NCBI GenBank assembly: GCA_020912385.1
Contig: CP087216.1
Coordinates: forward strand, 992,001-1,056,000
From: Neofusicoccum parvum
Lineage: Eukaryota > Ascomycota > Dothideomycetes > Botryosphaeriales > Botryosphaeriaceae
DNA: 64,000 nucleotides
Reading direction: 5' to 3'
Position 1 is the stretch's first letter. Every line of letters begins with the position of its first letter. The notes beneath the pieces were generated by a model that searched no databases, was not told where the DNA came from, and saw only the letters and a list, made by a program, of their open reading frames with translations. Shown here in pieces: positions 21,821 through 33,237 of this stretch. Made by a program: the position numbers and the translations under genes.

Positions 21821-22957
21821 ATGACATTCACTGTTCTGTCCGACGCAGACGTCAAGGGCGTGCTTACCAGCCTCACCCCTCTCGACATCAACCGACTCGC
21901 CGAAGCCCTTGAAGATGGCCTTCAACAATTCTCACGCCGCGGCGAGCGCCAGTACCAACCATCTCGCGCTGTTGTTACCAGACCCAATGGTCAGATCAGT
22001 CTTTTCATGCCTGCAACAACGCCCGAGTTCAATTGCGTCAAGATGATTGGTCTACCCACTGAGAGGAATGTCTCAGGTCCGCAGGATCCTGCGTCTGCAA
22101 AGAGCATTGCGGCTGTTCTCACGCTTTGTGATGCGTCCGGCCAAGCTATCGGGGTGCTGAATGCGGAGGAGCTTACGGCTTTCCGAACCGCCCTCGGCTC
22201 CATGCTTCTATACAGGTTTCGAAAGTCCACCGAGAACATTGTCGTCTTTGGAGCGGGGAAACAGGCGTTGTGGCATGTTCGCTTGGCTTTGATGCTTCGC
22301 GGATCAGACATACGCACAGTTACCGTGGTCAACCGGTCGGCCTGGCGATCAAGGCAGCTTTTGGACACCCTGCTGAAGGATGATCAATCCCAGCGGAACT
22401 CCGATGTCCAGATTCGTCTTTTCGATCCTTCAGCTCAGTCGGACACTCAGAACAGCCTCGAATCACTACTGGTCGACGCCGACGCCATTTTCTGCACTAC
22501 GCCGTCCACGGAAGAGCTCTTTCCAGCGGAATTCCTCACGTCCGACAAATCGCGGGAAAAGACCCGCTACGTGGCTGCTGTCGGTTCATACCGTCCCGAT
22601 ATGGTTGAGATCCCGCCCTCGTTCCTCAACTTTGTGGCAGATGGCGGCGCGTCCAACAATGATTATGGGAGATTCGGCTCTGCAATCGCCGTCGATACTC
22701 TGCATGGCTGCCTTGAAGAAGCAGGAGAAATAATGAAGGCCGGAATTGTTGAAGACCCAGGAAAGATTCTCGAGGTGGGCGAAATCCTGAATTTGAGAAG
22801 CTTCGGGGTAGACAGCGAGAACGCAAACAAGTGGCTCAGGGATGGTCTGGTCATTTACAAAAGCGTGGGGATGGGAGTGATGGATCTGGCAATGGCGAAG
22901 GAGGTCTTCGGCCTGGCAATCAAAAAAAATCTTGGGGTGACCATACCTGTGCTTTAG
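21821..22957 (+). CDS. Ornithine cyclodeaminase/mu-crystallin family enzyme
   Basis: Intron-free, 378 residues. NAD(P)-dependent family that includes ornithine cyclodeaminase, ketimine reductases and opine-type synthases; the exact reaction cannot be told. The start MTFTVLSDADVKGVL at 21821 is chosen because family similarity begins there. The N-terminal substrate domain includes NGQISLFMPA, KMIGLP and GVLNAEELTAFRTALGS. The Rossmann fold is marked by VVFGAGKQALWHVRLAL, and later by DADAIFCTTPS and YVAAVGSYRPDMVEIPP. The C-terminal KSVGMGVMDLAMAKEVF is the family's closing helix. All expected blocks are present, so it is probably active. Confidence 0.9.
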   Translation: MTFTVLSDADVKGVLTSLTPLDINRLAEALEDGLQQFSRRGERQYQPSRAVVTRPNGQISLFMPATTPEFNCVKMIGLPTERNVSGPQDPASAKSIAAVLTLCDASGQAIGVLNAEELTAFRTALGSMLLYRFRKSTENIVVFGAGKQALWHVRLALMLRGSDIRTVTVVNRSAWRSRQLLDTLLKDDQSQRNSDVQIRLFDPSAQSDTQNSLESLLVDADAIFCTTPSTEELFPAEFLTSDKSREKTRYVAAVGSYRPDMVEIPPSFLNFVADGGASNNDYGRFGSAIAVDTLHGCLEEAGEIMKAGIVEDPGKILEVGEILNLRSFGVDSENANKWLRDGLVIYKSVGMGVMDLAMAKEVFGLAIKKNLGVTIPVL

Positions 22958-23530
22958 AGCCTCGGCCGTACATATCATCTGCGAGATGGAGCTGTTCCAT
23001 TGGATAACTTTCAACCCAGTGTGCTTTATGAAATAATCATACTCTGTCGATGTAGCAAAATCCCGCACCTATACCCTGGTATCTTGAGATGCTTGCCTAC
23101 GCCGTGACGATCAAAGCTGCCTCTCCGAGATAGGCGCAGAGATGTGGCAACTTCTTAGGTGTTTTGAGGATTCCTCCAGTGTGGTTTTGGTAAGCATTAA
23201 CTCCGTTTCTTATCCGGAGATGTACTCGTGAATTTCCGTGATTGTCAGAAAGGATTGGAGAACATGGGGATCTGGGCTCATGATTGATAGCGCCTCTCCA
23301 GGCAGATCGAGGATTGAGGATCAGACCAAAGGTTGAAGCCTCAACGCCTAGATTCGTATAGAAGAGTAGAAACAAGACACTGTCAAGTTGATGAGAACAC
23401 TTCAGAGTTGTAGGTATATGTGTAGTAGTTCGAATCCTTGCAAGCTTGCCTCTCGTTTTCATTGGGTATTTTTACAGTGATGATACATCGTTCGTTTACA
23501 TCCTACACACTTTGGGCGCCATTAATCCAA
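22958..23530. other. Intergenic region between convergent genes
   Basis: 3' regions of the cyclodeaminase-like gene and MTG1, which converge here. Nothing else seen. Confidence 0.4.
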
Positions 23531-24628
23531 TCATAATGCTCGGATACGCCTTGACTCGGCTTTCCTGCGCTCTTTGTCGGCCTTTCTGGCCTGGTTCATA
23601 CTCGGCTCCTGTCGATCTCTTGTGGCGCGGTGCTCTTTCAATGATTCTGGAGCAACGTCGTCCAGAATGAAATGCCCTAAATGGCCAGTACGCCATCTCT
23701 GGATCATCCACAGGGCTGTAGCCTCAGTGTCTGGCACTGCACCTGCACCGAGTCGTCCTGTCTTCTTCGCCACAGCCTCAAGTAGAGGGACCACCTCGTT
23801 GGTTGGCTCGTGGTATTCTGCATACAGCCCGGGGTCGATAAGGTTGATATGGAACAGCAAGTAGTCGGCCAGAGTCACAGGCGCAATCACAGTATCCTTC
23901 ACGCTCCCACAGAGCGCGAGCTTGAGCATAGCGGCGGCGTCTGGGACGTAAGGCACAAAGACACCCGGCGTATCCACCAGATATACGCCCTCTGTGCCAG
24001 CCTCACCTTCGATTATCTTTACACCCGATCCAATCTTGCGTGTGATGCCTGGCTGTGCGCCGGTATTGGCGGCCTTGCCCTTGCCCATTCCTGCCAGGCG
24101 GAGGGCGTTGAGAAGGGAGGACTTCCCGACATTGGGCATGCCGACGACCATCATGCGGAAGCCTACCAGCGAGACGCCGCGCGAGGCGTAGTCTTTGGCG
24201 AACTTGAGTATCCTGCGGACATCGGTTTTGTCGCGGTGGTCGGAAAAGTAGACCTGGGAGGGCGCGTGCCATTGGCGGATGATCTGCTCTCGCTGTAGCG
24301 CGAATTGTACGTTAGCTGGCGTCACGGCTGCGTGTTGTGGCGGCGGTGAGGGAGCGCGGAATACCTGGTGGTCTGCGTCGGTGCCGTGGCGGCCCAGATC
24401 CTTCTTGGTGTAGACGATGAGTCGCTCGCGGCCGGCCAGGCTCTCTTCGAACATGGGGTTCGTGGAGGTGAGGGGCACGCGATAGTCGCGACACTCGATG
24501 ATCAGGTCGATGCGCGAGAGCATGGACTTCATCTTCGTCAGGCCGGAGCGGTGATGCCCGAGGAAATAGGAGCGCGGCAGCGAGTCGAGCGGCGGGAAGA
24601 CAGCCCGCGGGACGAAGCGTGAGGCCAT
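23531..24628 (-). CDS. MTG1: Mitochondrial ribosome-assembly GTPase Mtg1
   Basis: YlqF/MTG1-type GTPase with circularly permuted motifs, acting in assembly of the mitochondrial large ribosomal subunit. The N-terminus is MASRFVPRAVFPPLDSLPRS. The order of motifs is diagnostic: RDYRVPLTS, then G4 TKKDLG, then G1 GMPNVGKSSLLNAL, then G3 VDTPGVF. The C-terminus is the family helical region (YHEPTNEVVPLLEAVAKKTG). A probable in-frame intron runs from GTATTCCGCG after DADHQ to GCGCTACAG before REQIIRQWH; it has a GCTAAC branch site, and removing it shortens the protein by about 23 residues. Divergent from the SLC4 gene. Confidence 0.92.
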   Translation of the reverse strand: MASRFVPRAVFPPLDSLPRSYFLGHHRSGLTKMKSMLSRIDLIIECRDYRVPLTSTNPMFEESLAGRERLIVYTKKDLGRHGTDADHQVFRAPSPPPQHAAVTPANVQFALQREQIIRQWHAPSQVYFSDHRDKTDVRRILKFAKDYASRGVSLVGFRMMVVGMPNVGKSSLLNALRLAGMGKGKAANTGAQPGITRKIGSGVKIIEGEAGTEGVYLVDTPGVFVPYVPDAAAMLKLALCGSVKDTVIAPVTLADYLLFHINLIDPGLYAEYHEPTNEVVPLLEAVAKKTGRLGAGAVPDTEATALWMIQRWRTGHLGHFILDDVAPESLKEHRATRDRQEPSMNQARKADKERRKAESRRIRAL

Positions 24629-24994
24629 GGCTCGTTGTGAGTGCTGCTCGGCATCTTAGCAGTGCGGTACGGCGGTCTTGTCGCGGAGGTGCCAAGCGCG
24701 TCGGGAGGAGAAAAGAGCGCGAGGTGTGGCGCGACGCACCGCCGCCGGGCAGGATGCGGCGAATGGTTGGGAGCGAAGGCAGGGCGTGCGCGGCGGGCTG
24801 TGGCGTCGGGGCGAGCGACGCCGCGGGCAGAAACGTCATCGGCCGCGGGCTGGCCCACGCTAGGATACGGAGTCCGACGCAGCGCTTCCTTGTCTTGCCT
24901 TTAAAATGCCCGCATCTCGAGAGCCCCAGAGCCGCACCATCAGACCCGGGGCGCTGGTGTTCGCCCGACCCTAAGCTGCAACGCCTGCCACACC
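24629..24994. promoter_or_regulatory. Shared divergent promoter, MTG1 / SLC4 transporter
   Basis: 366 bp, GC-rich, between two divergently transcribed start codons. No TATA box is evident. Any co-regulation is inference. Confidence 0.45.
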
Positions 24995-26883
24995 ATGGCC
25001 AGAGCAACCCGTAGCGTCTTGGCCCGCGACGGTGCTCTCAGGCCCTTCCGCCTGCTGCGCCAGGACTGGAGGAACCTGGCCGCCCGCTACGCTTCCGACT
25101 GGACCATCTTCAACCAGTTGGTTGTCGCGAGCGCCGTCTATGTGTTCTTCACCAACCTGCTCCCGGGCATCACCTTCGCGAGCGATCTGTACGAGCTCAC
25201 CGGCCAGAACTGGGGTACCATAGAAGTTGTCTTTAGCACCGGTCTTTGTGGAATAATATTCTCCCTGTATGCGCGCTACCCTGCACGCCCGACGTCTCGG
25301 TCCCTCTGCTAACCCGGCTCTGCTAGGTTCTCCATCCAGCCTCTCACCATTCTGGGCGTCACCGGCCCGTTCTCCATCTTGGCAGAAAACATCTACTCGC
25401 TGTGCATTTCAGCGTTTCATGTAAGCCCCCGATCCGAACTCTATTTCACGCTCCTGACCATCCAGATACCCTTCCTTCCGTTTATGGCCTGGTCGCTCAT
25501 CCACTCCTGCTGGATGCACTATCTCCTGGCCGTCTTTAATGCGCATGACTACACTATGCGATACGTCACAACTTTCTCCACAGAAATATTCTCGCTGCTG
25601 AACAGCATTATCTATTTCCACAAGGCCATCCAGGAGCTTGAGCGCGCACATGACCGCCTCTCGTTTGCAGCCTTCCTCTACGCTATCATCGGATGTATTG
25701 GAACCTGCCTCCTGGCCATCTTCCTCGCATCTGCCGAGAAGTGGAAGCCTCTTTTCCACAGGTACATTCGCATGGGCCTCTCCGAGTATGCAGCCGCCAT
25801 CAGCATCATCTTCTTCATTGGGATTCCCCATGTCGGGGAACTCGCGAGTCTGGACAAGGATACGTTGAACGTTAGCAAGTCCTTCACTCCAAGCAGCCCG
25901 GAGCGCACCACGTTTTTCGTAAGGTTCTGGGAGCTGCCGGTTGCCTGGATTTTCGCGGCCTTGATTCCGGGTGCCATCATCACCGTCCTGTTCTTCTTCG
26001 ACCATGAAGTCAGCAGCATCATTTGCACCATCAATAGATATGGGACCCGCAAGCCCGGAGGCTTTGCTTGGGACATCGCATTGCTCGGAACAACCACGGC
26101 CATCTGCGGCATTCTTGGAATACCTCCTGCGAACGGACTCCTACCACAAGCTCCCCTCCATTCGGAGAGCTTGATGCACGCCGACCGAGAAACGGTCCAG
26201 AGGACGACTTCAACTGGAGAAGAGACAGCTGAGATCCAGGTCTCACATCGCGTCTATGAGCAGCGGTGGAGTCACTTCCTGCATGCCGCTGGCATTCTAG
26301 CCTTTGTCAGTCCACCGCTGATGCACGTTCTGGGCTTGACGCCAACCAGTGTGCTAGCCGGCCTGTTCTTATTCATGGGAGAACAGAGCCTTTCCGTGAA
26401 GTGAGCCGGCAGCCCCCAGCGATTCTTGATCACGCTTTGCTAACCACGTTCAGTCCCATCCTCTACCGCACGTTCCACATGCTTACACCCGCCTCGGAGC
26501 TACCCAAGCTCCCCCAGACGATTCGCAATTACATCCCCATCCATCTTTATACCTTGACGCAGATAATCCTCACGGTCATAATCTTCATCATTACACTGAC
26601 CAAAGCCGGGCCGGCCTTTCCGATCATCATCATTCTCTTGGTCCCAGTCAGACTTTTCTTCATGAACAAAGTTTGGAACCGAGAAACACTTCGATATGTT
26701 GATGCTTGGGCATGTAGAGATGGTACTCCAGAAGATGACGAGGATAGGAAAACAGGCAGTACGAAGGTTTCGAATGTGCCTTCGCAAGCGGTCTCTACAG
26801 ACGTTGAGTCTGGTGAGAACTCTGAGGCTGGTAATGGCACTGTCATGCTACAAAGACTTTCTTCAGCAGTCCGCAAAGACTAA
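24995..26883 (+). CDS. SLC4-type anion/borate transporter (Bor1-like)
   Basis: Integral membrane protein of the HCO3-transporter superfamily. Fungal members such as yeast Bor1 export borate (family knowledge). Start at 24995 (MARATRSVLARDGALRPF). Four exons: the first ends IIFSL near 25267 (donor GTATGC). A second short exon, FSIQPLTILGVTGPFSILAE, ends SAFH. A 45-bp intron (GTAAGC to CATCCAG) removes a stretch that otherwise reads through. The main exon starts IPFLPFMAWSLIHSCWM. The last exon starts NPILYRTFHMLTP after a GTGAGC intron. Signature GIPPANGLLPQAPLHSES is the conserved family motif. About 10-13 hydrophobic helices; acidic Ser-rich cytoplasmic tail ending SSAVRKD. Confidence 0.92.
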
Positions 26884-27869
26884 TTATGAAGTTTTGCTTT
26901 TTTGCGTTGATAGAGAAGAACTCAGAACATAGAAATAATGATATTGCCGGCTCATCCAAGAAGTATGAATGCCAAAGCATCTTTCTTGGGTACTCTTGGA
27001 CGGGAGGAGTGTAGTGAGAACTTTAAACTTCACCTGACTATAGTTTCTCAAATTAAGTACTACTTAGACATAATTCTGACCATGTTCATAGCAAGCTTAT
27101 GCACGACCGGGAGCATCTCGATCTGTACACACCGGCAACGATATAGTGGCCTTTGTGCAGTTGTCACGCAATGTCCGCGCGGCTCCATGCAGCATCTAGG
27201 GGGAAAAAAAAGTCTGTCTATACAAGAATGAGGGCATTCCTTACCATTTGATTTCTATCTGCAGACATCCCTTGCGAGAAGAAAAAATGGTAGAGAAAGG
27301 GAGGTGCCTCAGCCGGGCCGGTGCCGCGCGTGAGAAATGTTTGGCCGAGCGCCGAAGGCCAGCCGGCCGGCGACGCACTTCACGACAGCTCGTCCGGCTT
27401 GCCCCTCCGCGGACACGCCAAGCCCCAGAGCGCAGCCGGCGGCGATCATGCACTCAACCAATCAACCAAATCAGAAGAACCGCCCGGCCATCATGGCTCA
27501 GCCAACAAGATGAACGACGCCATGCAGTCCACAGAAGAGACGGGCGCCGGTGGAGGTGGTGTTGCTGCCGGAGACCCGTCCGTGGCACCAAACCCGAAAT
27601 GGCGTACCGGTGCCGCAACCTGGACGACGTGCTGGCGGCTGAGGCGCATACGCAGTGCCAGGGGCTCATTCCGGAGGACGCTGCAGCTCGCCCCGGGCGC
27701 TGGGCTCGAGTACCCCTAAGGCCCGCGACGCCGCGCCGACGGAGGGAGATGATGCAGAGGAGGATCTGGCAGTAAGGACTTCGGCGCTAGCACCGCTCGA
27801 CGGATATGGCGAAGGTGGATGGCTTTCTATTAGCGTTTGCGTGCCCTGGATAGCGGCATCCGCGTCGGA
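26884..27869. other. Intergenic region
   Basis: 3' region of the SLC4 gene, then GC-rich DNA with open frames on both strands but no recognisable domain before the zinc-cluster remnant. Confidence 0.4.
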
Positions 27870-28101
27870 GAAGAGAAGGCACGCCCGTGAGAAGTCAGGG
27901 TGTCTCACGTGCGACGAGAAGCGTCCGACCTGCGCGGCGTGCGAGACGAAGGACAGGGGATGCGAGTGGCCGGCCGTGACGCCGGGCAAGAAGAGGAGGG
28001 CGAAGAGTAGGAACGTGGTGACAAAGAGACTTGAGTCTGCATCTTGGAAGGAGAAGGAGACTGTTAAGTCCCCAAAGAAGCAGAAGAAATGGAGAGATGA
28101 C
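27870..28101 (+). pseudogene. Zn2Cys6 transcription-factor remnant lacking the basic segment
   Basis: The frame reads EKSGCLTC followed directly by DEKRPTCAACETKDRGCEWP. In intact binuclear zinc clusters the first CxxC is followed by about six residues of a basic recognition segment and a third cysteine before DE. Here exactly that block (about seven codons, including one of six cysteines) is missing without a frameshift. The frame then continues through a basic stretch (PGKKRRAKSR) and stops at 28099-28101, far short of any regulator's full length. Upstream sequence in the same frame is not family-like. A DNA-binding function is therefore unlikely. Confidence 0.7.
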
Positions 28102-31100
28102 TAGCAAGCGCCGCCCGCGAGAGCATTTCAGGAGACCCGGAAAATAATTCAGAGAATTGACTCGGAGCATCAGTGATGATCTTGCTCTGTTTGTTACTGT
28201 TCGGGCATTGCTCGGGCGATTTTGCGGATGGGAAGCTTTACCAAAGCGTGAGATCAGATGGCAGCGGAAGGTTTGCGCACGTTCGTGGCCTGAGGCACGG
28301 GACGAGCATTGACGATCTACTGTGTATAATGAAGACACTGTGCCAGCGGGAATAGGCCGGCTATGATGCGCCATTCTGGGCCTGTTACAAGGAACTGTCC
28401 CGCAGTCTGTGCCGCGAGCTGCGGGCCGATCATGGAACCTGCCATCAGCCACAACATCGTCATTATTATGGAAGACATGGAAGAAGAACTAGATCTTAGT
28501 ATTGCTTTCCCCGCCTCGGAACTTCCGTGGAAAGAAACCTGAAACATTTTCGTATGTGTTTTCGCGTCGTGTGGCAGCATGAAATAGTATCGGAAGCTCA
28601 TGCTTCATGACACCTGACATCCCGATGCATTAAACAACGTGTAAACAGCGCATCCAATCACCAGCAGACGGGTGGCCCCGGGAAATCTCTAAACAGACTT
28701 CACATGACCTAGAAGAATTGTGAGATGTCTTTCAACAGACTACTATGCATGTCCTTGCGAATGTGGGAAGGCCAGGAGGTCTATTCTGGCGCAGATGATC
28801 AGCTTTCTGCGGGGGTTCGTTGCACGGCTTGGCTCTCCGACCAGGATCAGCGGTAGCTCGTTCTCTAACCGCTTGAACGAGAGTGGCAGCTTGCTCGGGT
28901 GCGGAAATTATAGTTTGCTGGGCTTTTCGGTTGGACCCTGAGTCCGATCGGCCTGCCTGTAGTGAAGGCTCGCCGAAAGTTTGTGGTGAAAGCTTGGTTT
29001 GTGGATGCATGGATAAAGCTGGTTGCGTATTGCATGGCCGCGTTTCTCTGAAGGCCGGTGATCATCGACAAGTTTTTCAGCATTTTGCTGCTGGCAACAC
29101 ACCATCATGCGGACGGCCGTTTGCTTGCAGCGAAAAGCTTGCTCTGCAGGGATTCGCGACTACGGCTGGCGGCGAAAGGTTGTCTGAAGGATTCGGGCCG
29201 CCCATGGAAGACGCAATCCTCGAATGGGGGCGGATTCCTTCGCCCAAAACGTCGCGAGTGGTTCGGGATTCCAGGGCAGGCGCTGTCATCAGCCCTGCCT
29301 TATCAACTTAAAGTTCTTCACAAGACTTGCACTCTTGTCCGCCGCAGGAGAGCAGCCAACACACACCGCGCGTTCTCGCTGCGATGACCAGCCGGATGCC
29401 AAAGCGCTGGCTGAGACCGTTGATAAGAATCCGATGGAATAACCGGTCAACTGCATTCGTCACCACGCTTTATCGACGGCCCCGCTTCGCTGGTTGCTCT
29501 CGATCGAGGTCGCGGTCGGGTGTGGACGATACGTGTTTGGCTGGCTGGATGCTTATTGATCCCTCTCGACTCACGCTGTCAGCACCCGGCGAGTGCGAGC
29601 GGGCCAGTATTTCGACGGCGGCGGACCATGGGAGAAAAAACCGCAGCGCGCACTGCTACACGGCTAGCGCCAGCCGGCTTGGCGGGAACGACCGGGGGGC
29701 TGTCGATCAGCGCATGATTGCTCACGGGTTCGGACGGGCAAGGGTGAGAACGACCATCAATCGCTGGGTGCTCCGTCCTCGCACCGGCGATGGCTGCATC
29801 CCGAGTTCCGAGCGGAACAGACCACACGACGCGCGCGCACACCGCGCATACAAGTTTGCTCAAGCAAGCCAAGGACGACCGGCGAGCTTGGTGCGGGTTG
29901 CGGTCGACTTTGTAGTGAGCGGTGTCTCGTGAATCGTGATTCTTATTCGCATTCGGATTTAGGGGAGTTAGGCCTCAGAGCTCGCACGGGTGCCTGGGCC
30001 TTTGCGGGGGCGAGCTTGGGCACTGCGTAGGCGACATGTTTGATTGATGGCACACAGGTCGAACATAGTGGCAGGGAGAGCGAGGGGAGGGCGCGGGGAA
30101 CAAAGAGGAGCGCGTAAGCAGACGCGGCATTCATGTCAGAAAGGCGTGAGGCGCGACTGCAGCGGTCGTACCGGTGAAAATGGGCCTTTTGCGGAGAGGA
30201 AACACCGGGCCGGCAGCACAGGAGCCAGACGTGGAATCGATGAGGTCTGGGAAAATCGCAGGCCATCGCGACTTGGTCCGCGGGATGCCGGGAGATGGAC
30301 GTGCGCGCGACCGGGCTGACGCGACCGGCGCACGGAGCCCTTCTGGCACAGGGCCGAATCGCTGGTGCGGACGGTGTCGACTTGTCCGTCGCAATGAAGT
30401 CATCCGGTTGGTGGCTGGGCGGGCATGTGTAGCCCGGCGAGGCTCCCGCGGCTGCGTGGCGCCCGCTAGCCCAACGTCTGCAGCGTCGCCGCCTTCCCAT
30501 TCCTAATCGCCTGCGGACAGGCGCCGTGAAGAACGGGCATCTGGTCAAACAGGCGGCCAGCGGCAGGGCGGGAATGCAGGCATTATTGCGGGGGCCAAGC
30601 AATGCTGCTCTCCGACGCGGACCCGAGGGGCACGACGTTCGCCGGGCAGGTGACGGGGACGCAAGGCGGAGATCTGTCGCGGATAGAGTCAGCGAGGGAT
30701 CGTGTGCGACGCGCTGGCTGGCTGGCGCGCGGGCGCTGATGCTGCTTGCTGGCACGTCAATCCGTTTTGCCCGCGCTCGCTCCGCTTCGGCGTCCGCGGC
30801 GGGCGGGCGGCCAGCCAGGGCGGCGGCGCTTTGGCGGCTGCGGGAGCGCCGGGTCTGTGCTTGCAGGTGCATTAGGAATGATGGTGGATCACGATGAGCT
30901 CACACGAGCTACCTCCGCCTTTCCTCCTACCACCGAGACTCTTTTTCTACCCAGCGTCCCCGCTGCTCCTCAGCTTCCTCCACGCCCGCCCTCCCCTGCC
31001 ACGCCGTCCGCCAGCAGTCCTGCGCTTCAGTGGAGAGGTGAAAGCCGCGCCGAACTCCAGCACTTCCGCATCCAGCAGCTCCGGTCCACCCTGCCGCATA

Positions 31101-31118
31101 CGCACAACGCCGCCCACC
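28102..31118. other. 3-kb stretch without a supported gene
   Basis: Many overlapping open frames in GC-rich DNA on both strands, none with domain content, signal peptide plus cysteines, or coherent splicing. The last 200 bp are pyrimidine-rich and look like the 5' leader of the next gene. No repeat or RNA gene recognised. Confidence 0.45.
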
Positions 31119-31982
31119 ATGGCCCAGGAAGACTCGGGCAGACGGTACGTCCGGCCACCCCCTGCCGCGGCGCGGTGCTTGCCTGTGACCACTGTTGCAG
31201 ACCCGCGCGGAGAGAATCATTGGAATAAGGCTAACTTCTGCTGCTTGTTGCCTGCAACAGCCACATCACGCTGGCCTTCAGCGCCTTCATGCTGTTCTAC
31301 AATGCCGTCTTCCTCCTCTGCATCGTCTCCCTCTACGACCAGCTGCCCTCGGGCATCGGCGAGTCCTTCGTGCTCTACTTCTCCGTCGCTGCCGTCCTGT
31401 GCCTGCTAGGTCTGGTCGGCACTATCAAGGTACGTCACAGGGCCCCTGCGTCGACGACTCGGCCGAGCACCACCATGAACATCTCCCCCTCCGCAGAAAC
31501 GACCACTGGTTGGCAACAGCTAACAGATAGTCTGCGCACAGCAATCGCAAACCTATGTCGACATCTTCGCCAACCATGTCCTTCTTGACGCCATCCTCAT
31601 GACTGTTCCGCGAGTTATCTTCTGCGCCTTCTTGACCAGCCTGCCTGGCACTCTCTGCGAAGCGTCCGATTTCCCCAACCCCTTCCGCCCGCCCACGAGT
31701 CCTAGTCTGCCCAGCAACGGCACGAGCAAGCGTACTTCCAGCCCGGACCGCTGCTTCGTAGTCATGAATACGGTGATGGGTGCCGCGGTCTTCCTGGCCG
31801 TCGCCAGTGGAGTTGCGCAGTGGAGCATCGCGCTGCGCGTGCGCGAGTACGCGAGGTCGCTGAAGGCCCGTGGAGAGAGCGGTAACGATGTGGAAAAGAG
31901 CAGCGCTAAGCCCAAGGAGGTAGAGACGCCAGCTGGAGAGTGGAGGTTCGTGGATGAGAAGAGGGCGGCGATGTTGGCATAA
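31119..31982 (+). CDS. Four-helix membrane protein of unknown function
   Basis: Not assigned to a family. Start ATG at 31119 in good context (CCACCATGG). Exon 1 is only MAQEDSGR; the donor is GTACGT. Exon 2 starts HITLAFSAFMLFYNAVFLLC and ends GLVGTIK (donor GTACGT). Exon 3 starts QSQTYVDIFANHVLLDAIL and runs to the stop at 31982. Four hydrophobic segments are visible: LAFSAFMLFYNAVFLLCIV, VLYFSVAAVLCLLGLVG, LLDAILMTVPRVIFCAF and VMGAAVFLAVASGVAQW. The last loop is Pro/Ser-rich with a possible glycosylation site (NGTS). The C-terminus is charged and cytosolic-looking. Size (about 185 residues) and layout resemble small fungal tetraspan proteins. Confidence 0.75.
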
Positions 31983-32229
31983 GAAGCCAGTCGAGTGCAT
32001 ACGGCTTCAAGTGGAGAGTGTAAAGCCTCGAGACGGTGACGACTATACCCCAGATTTGTGTTTTGTATGACGACTAGAATACGATGAGCGATGATTGGCT
32101 CCTTGGTTTAAAAGAATGATGACGGGTCATTTACCCCACTTGATATCTCAACTCATTCGAATCACTCGAATGTGACAGGCTTGTCCACGAAGGAAGCTGT
32201 GCGGTGGCTCTCTGTTCATCTCCGTCAGC

Positions 32230-33237
32230 TTACAGCACGTGTGCATGGGGAATTCCCCATAAGAGAAAGGCTTGACAAATCTTACCCCCAAAACTAGGAA
32301 CCGAAACAGTTTCTCTCACCCAAAGTTTTCCTTCAGCATCTCTCCAGAATACGTATCCAGAGCAGCTCCATCCCTGCTCCGCGTAACGCGTGTAGGTTCT
32401 TGCTGGCCTCAGGCTGCAGCTTTGGCACCGGCACCGGCACTGCCTCCACGCCTGAATAGAGCCACAGTGCGTGCACATTTGCTCCACGCGGCTAACCCAA
32501 GTGAGCAACTGTCCACCTCCCCTCCTCACCTCCGCAGAGGAGATGCTCTGCGTTCCAGCATCCACTTTATTCCCACTTGCTACCCCTTCCGCGCTCTCTT
32601 CGTTTATATCAACCACCTCCTCCGTTGGACCGTTATCATCGTTAACCGTCACCACCCTCGTTAACCTTCCCACGTGCCAACAACACACCCTTTGAGGCAG
32701 CTCGACGACATCCCAACCCGGCTCACCCCTCTGCTTCACAGCGAGCGCGTCGTTCCTTTCCCGGCCTTGCTCTGCCGATGCTTCTTGATCAAGTTCCATC
32801 TCGTGAGTCCGCAAGGACCGTCGAGCCGGGCCCAAGTCCCGCGTCGAGCACGCTGGACTGGCCGAGCTTTTGAAGAGGCGTAGCGGGTACGTGTTACCGC
32901 AGAGGGCGCAACGCTGCGTTTGTTGCTCGTCGTCGCCTTTGCCCTCTGCCCCGGGAGTCGTGGTGCCGGGCTCGCCGTGCTCCTTCGTTGGAGGCCGGGT
33001 TGTCTGGGCGGACAGGTATGGGGCGAGATAGGTGCGCACAGCGACGCGGGCGCACTGGTCGAGGTCCCTGAGGGCAGAGGGATTGTGGGGTGCGGCGAGA
33101 GCGTGATAGAGGTAGGGGTGGGTGAGGCGGAGGGAGAGGTAGGCCGGGAAGGGGAGGTAGGTGGCGATGAGGAGGTGGAGTTCAAGCGGGAGAGTGAGGA
33201 GGTTGGGCGTGCTGCTGTTGCTGGTTTTGCGGGTCAT
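32230..33237 (-). CDS. F-box-like protein with cysteine clusters
   Basis: 335 residues. An N-terminal F-box-like motif, LLTLPLELHLLIATYLPFPA followed by YLSLRLTHPYLY, suggests an adaptor that would bind Skp1 in an SCF ubiquitin ligase (family inference). Cysteine pairs follow: CALCGNTYP, then MCTHCGSIQAWRQCRCRCQSC, a pattern common in lineage-expanded fungal F-box proteins. The middle is acidic and low-complexity. The C-terminal end after SVPSFGG may be wrong: a consensus donor (GTAAGA) falls there, and a short alternative last exon could follow the CTGTAAG near 32227. The target substrate is unknown. Confidence 0.75.
   Translation of the reverse strand: MTRKTSNSSTPNLLTLPLELHLLIATYLPFPAYLSLRLTHPYLYHALAAPHNPSALRDLDQCARVAVRTYLAPYLSAQTTRPPTKEHGEPGTTTPGAEGKGDDEQQTQRCALCGNTYPLRLFKSSASPACSTRDLGPARRSLRTHEMELDQEASAEQGRERNDALAVKQRGEPGWDVVELPQRVCCWHVGRLTRVVTVNDDNGPTEEVVDINEESAEGVASGNKVDAGTQSISSAEVRRGGGQLLTWVSRVEQMCTHCGSIQAWRQCRCRCQSCSLRPARTYTRYAEQGWSCSGYVFWRDAEGKLWVRETVSVPSFGGKICQAFLLWGIPHAHVL

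Noticed and set aside
23420..23450. GTTCGAATCC, resembling a tRNA T-loop
   Set aside because: No acceptor, D or anticodon stem could be built around it.
23531..24628. MTG1 as a strictly single-exon gene
   Set aside because: The stretch between DADHQ and REQIIRQWH has donor, branch-site and acceptor signals and no family match, so an in-frame intron is more likely.
29943..30872. 309-codon minus-strand open frame in the gene-poor region
   Set aside because: Arg/Ala/Pro-rich chance frame in GC-rich DNA; no recognisable domain, start context or intron signals.
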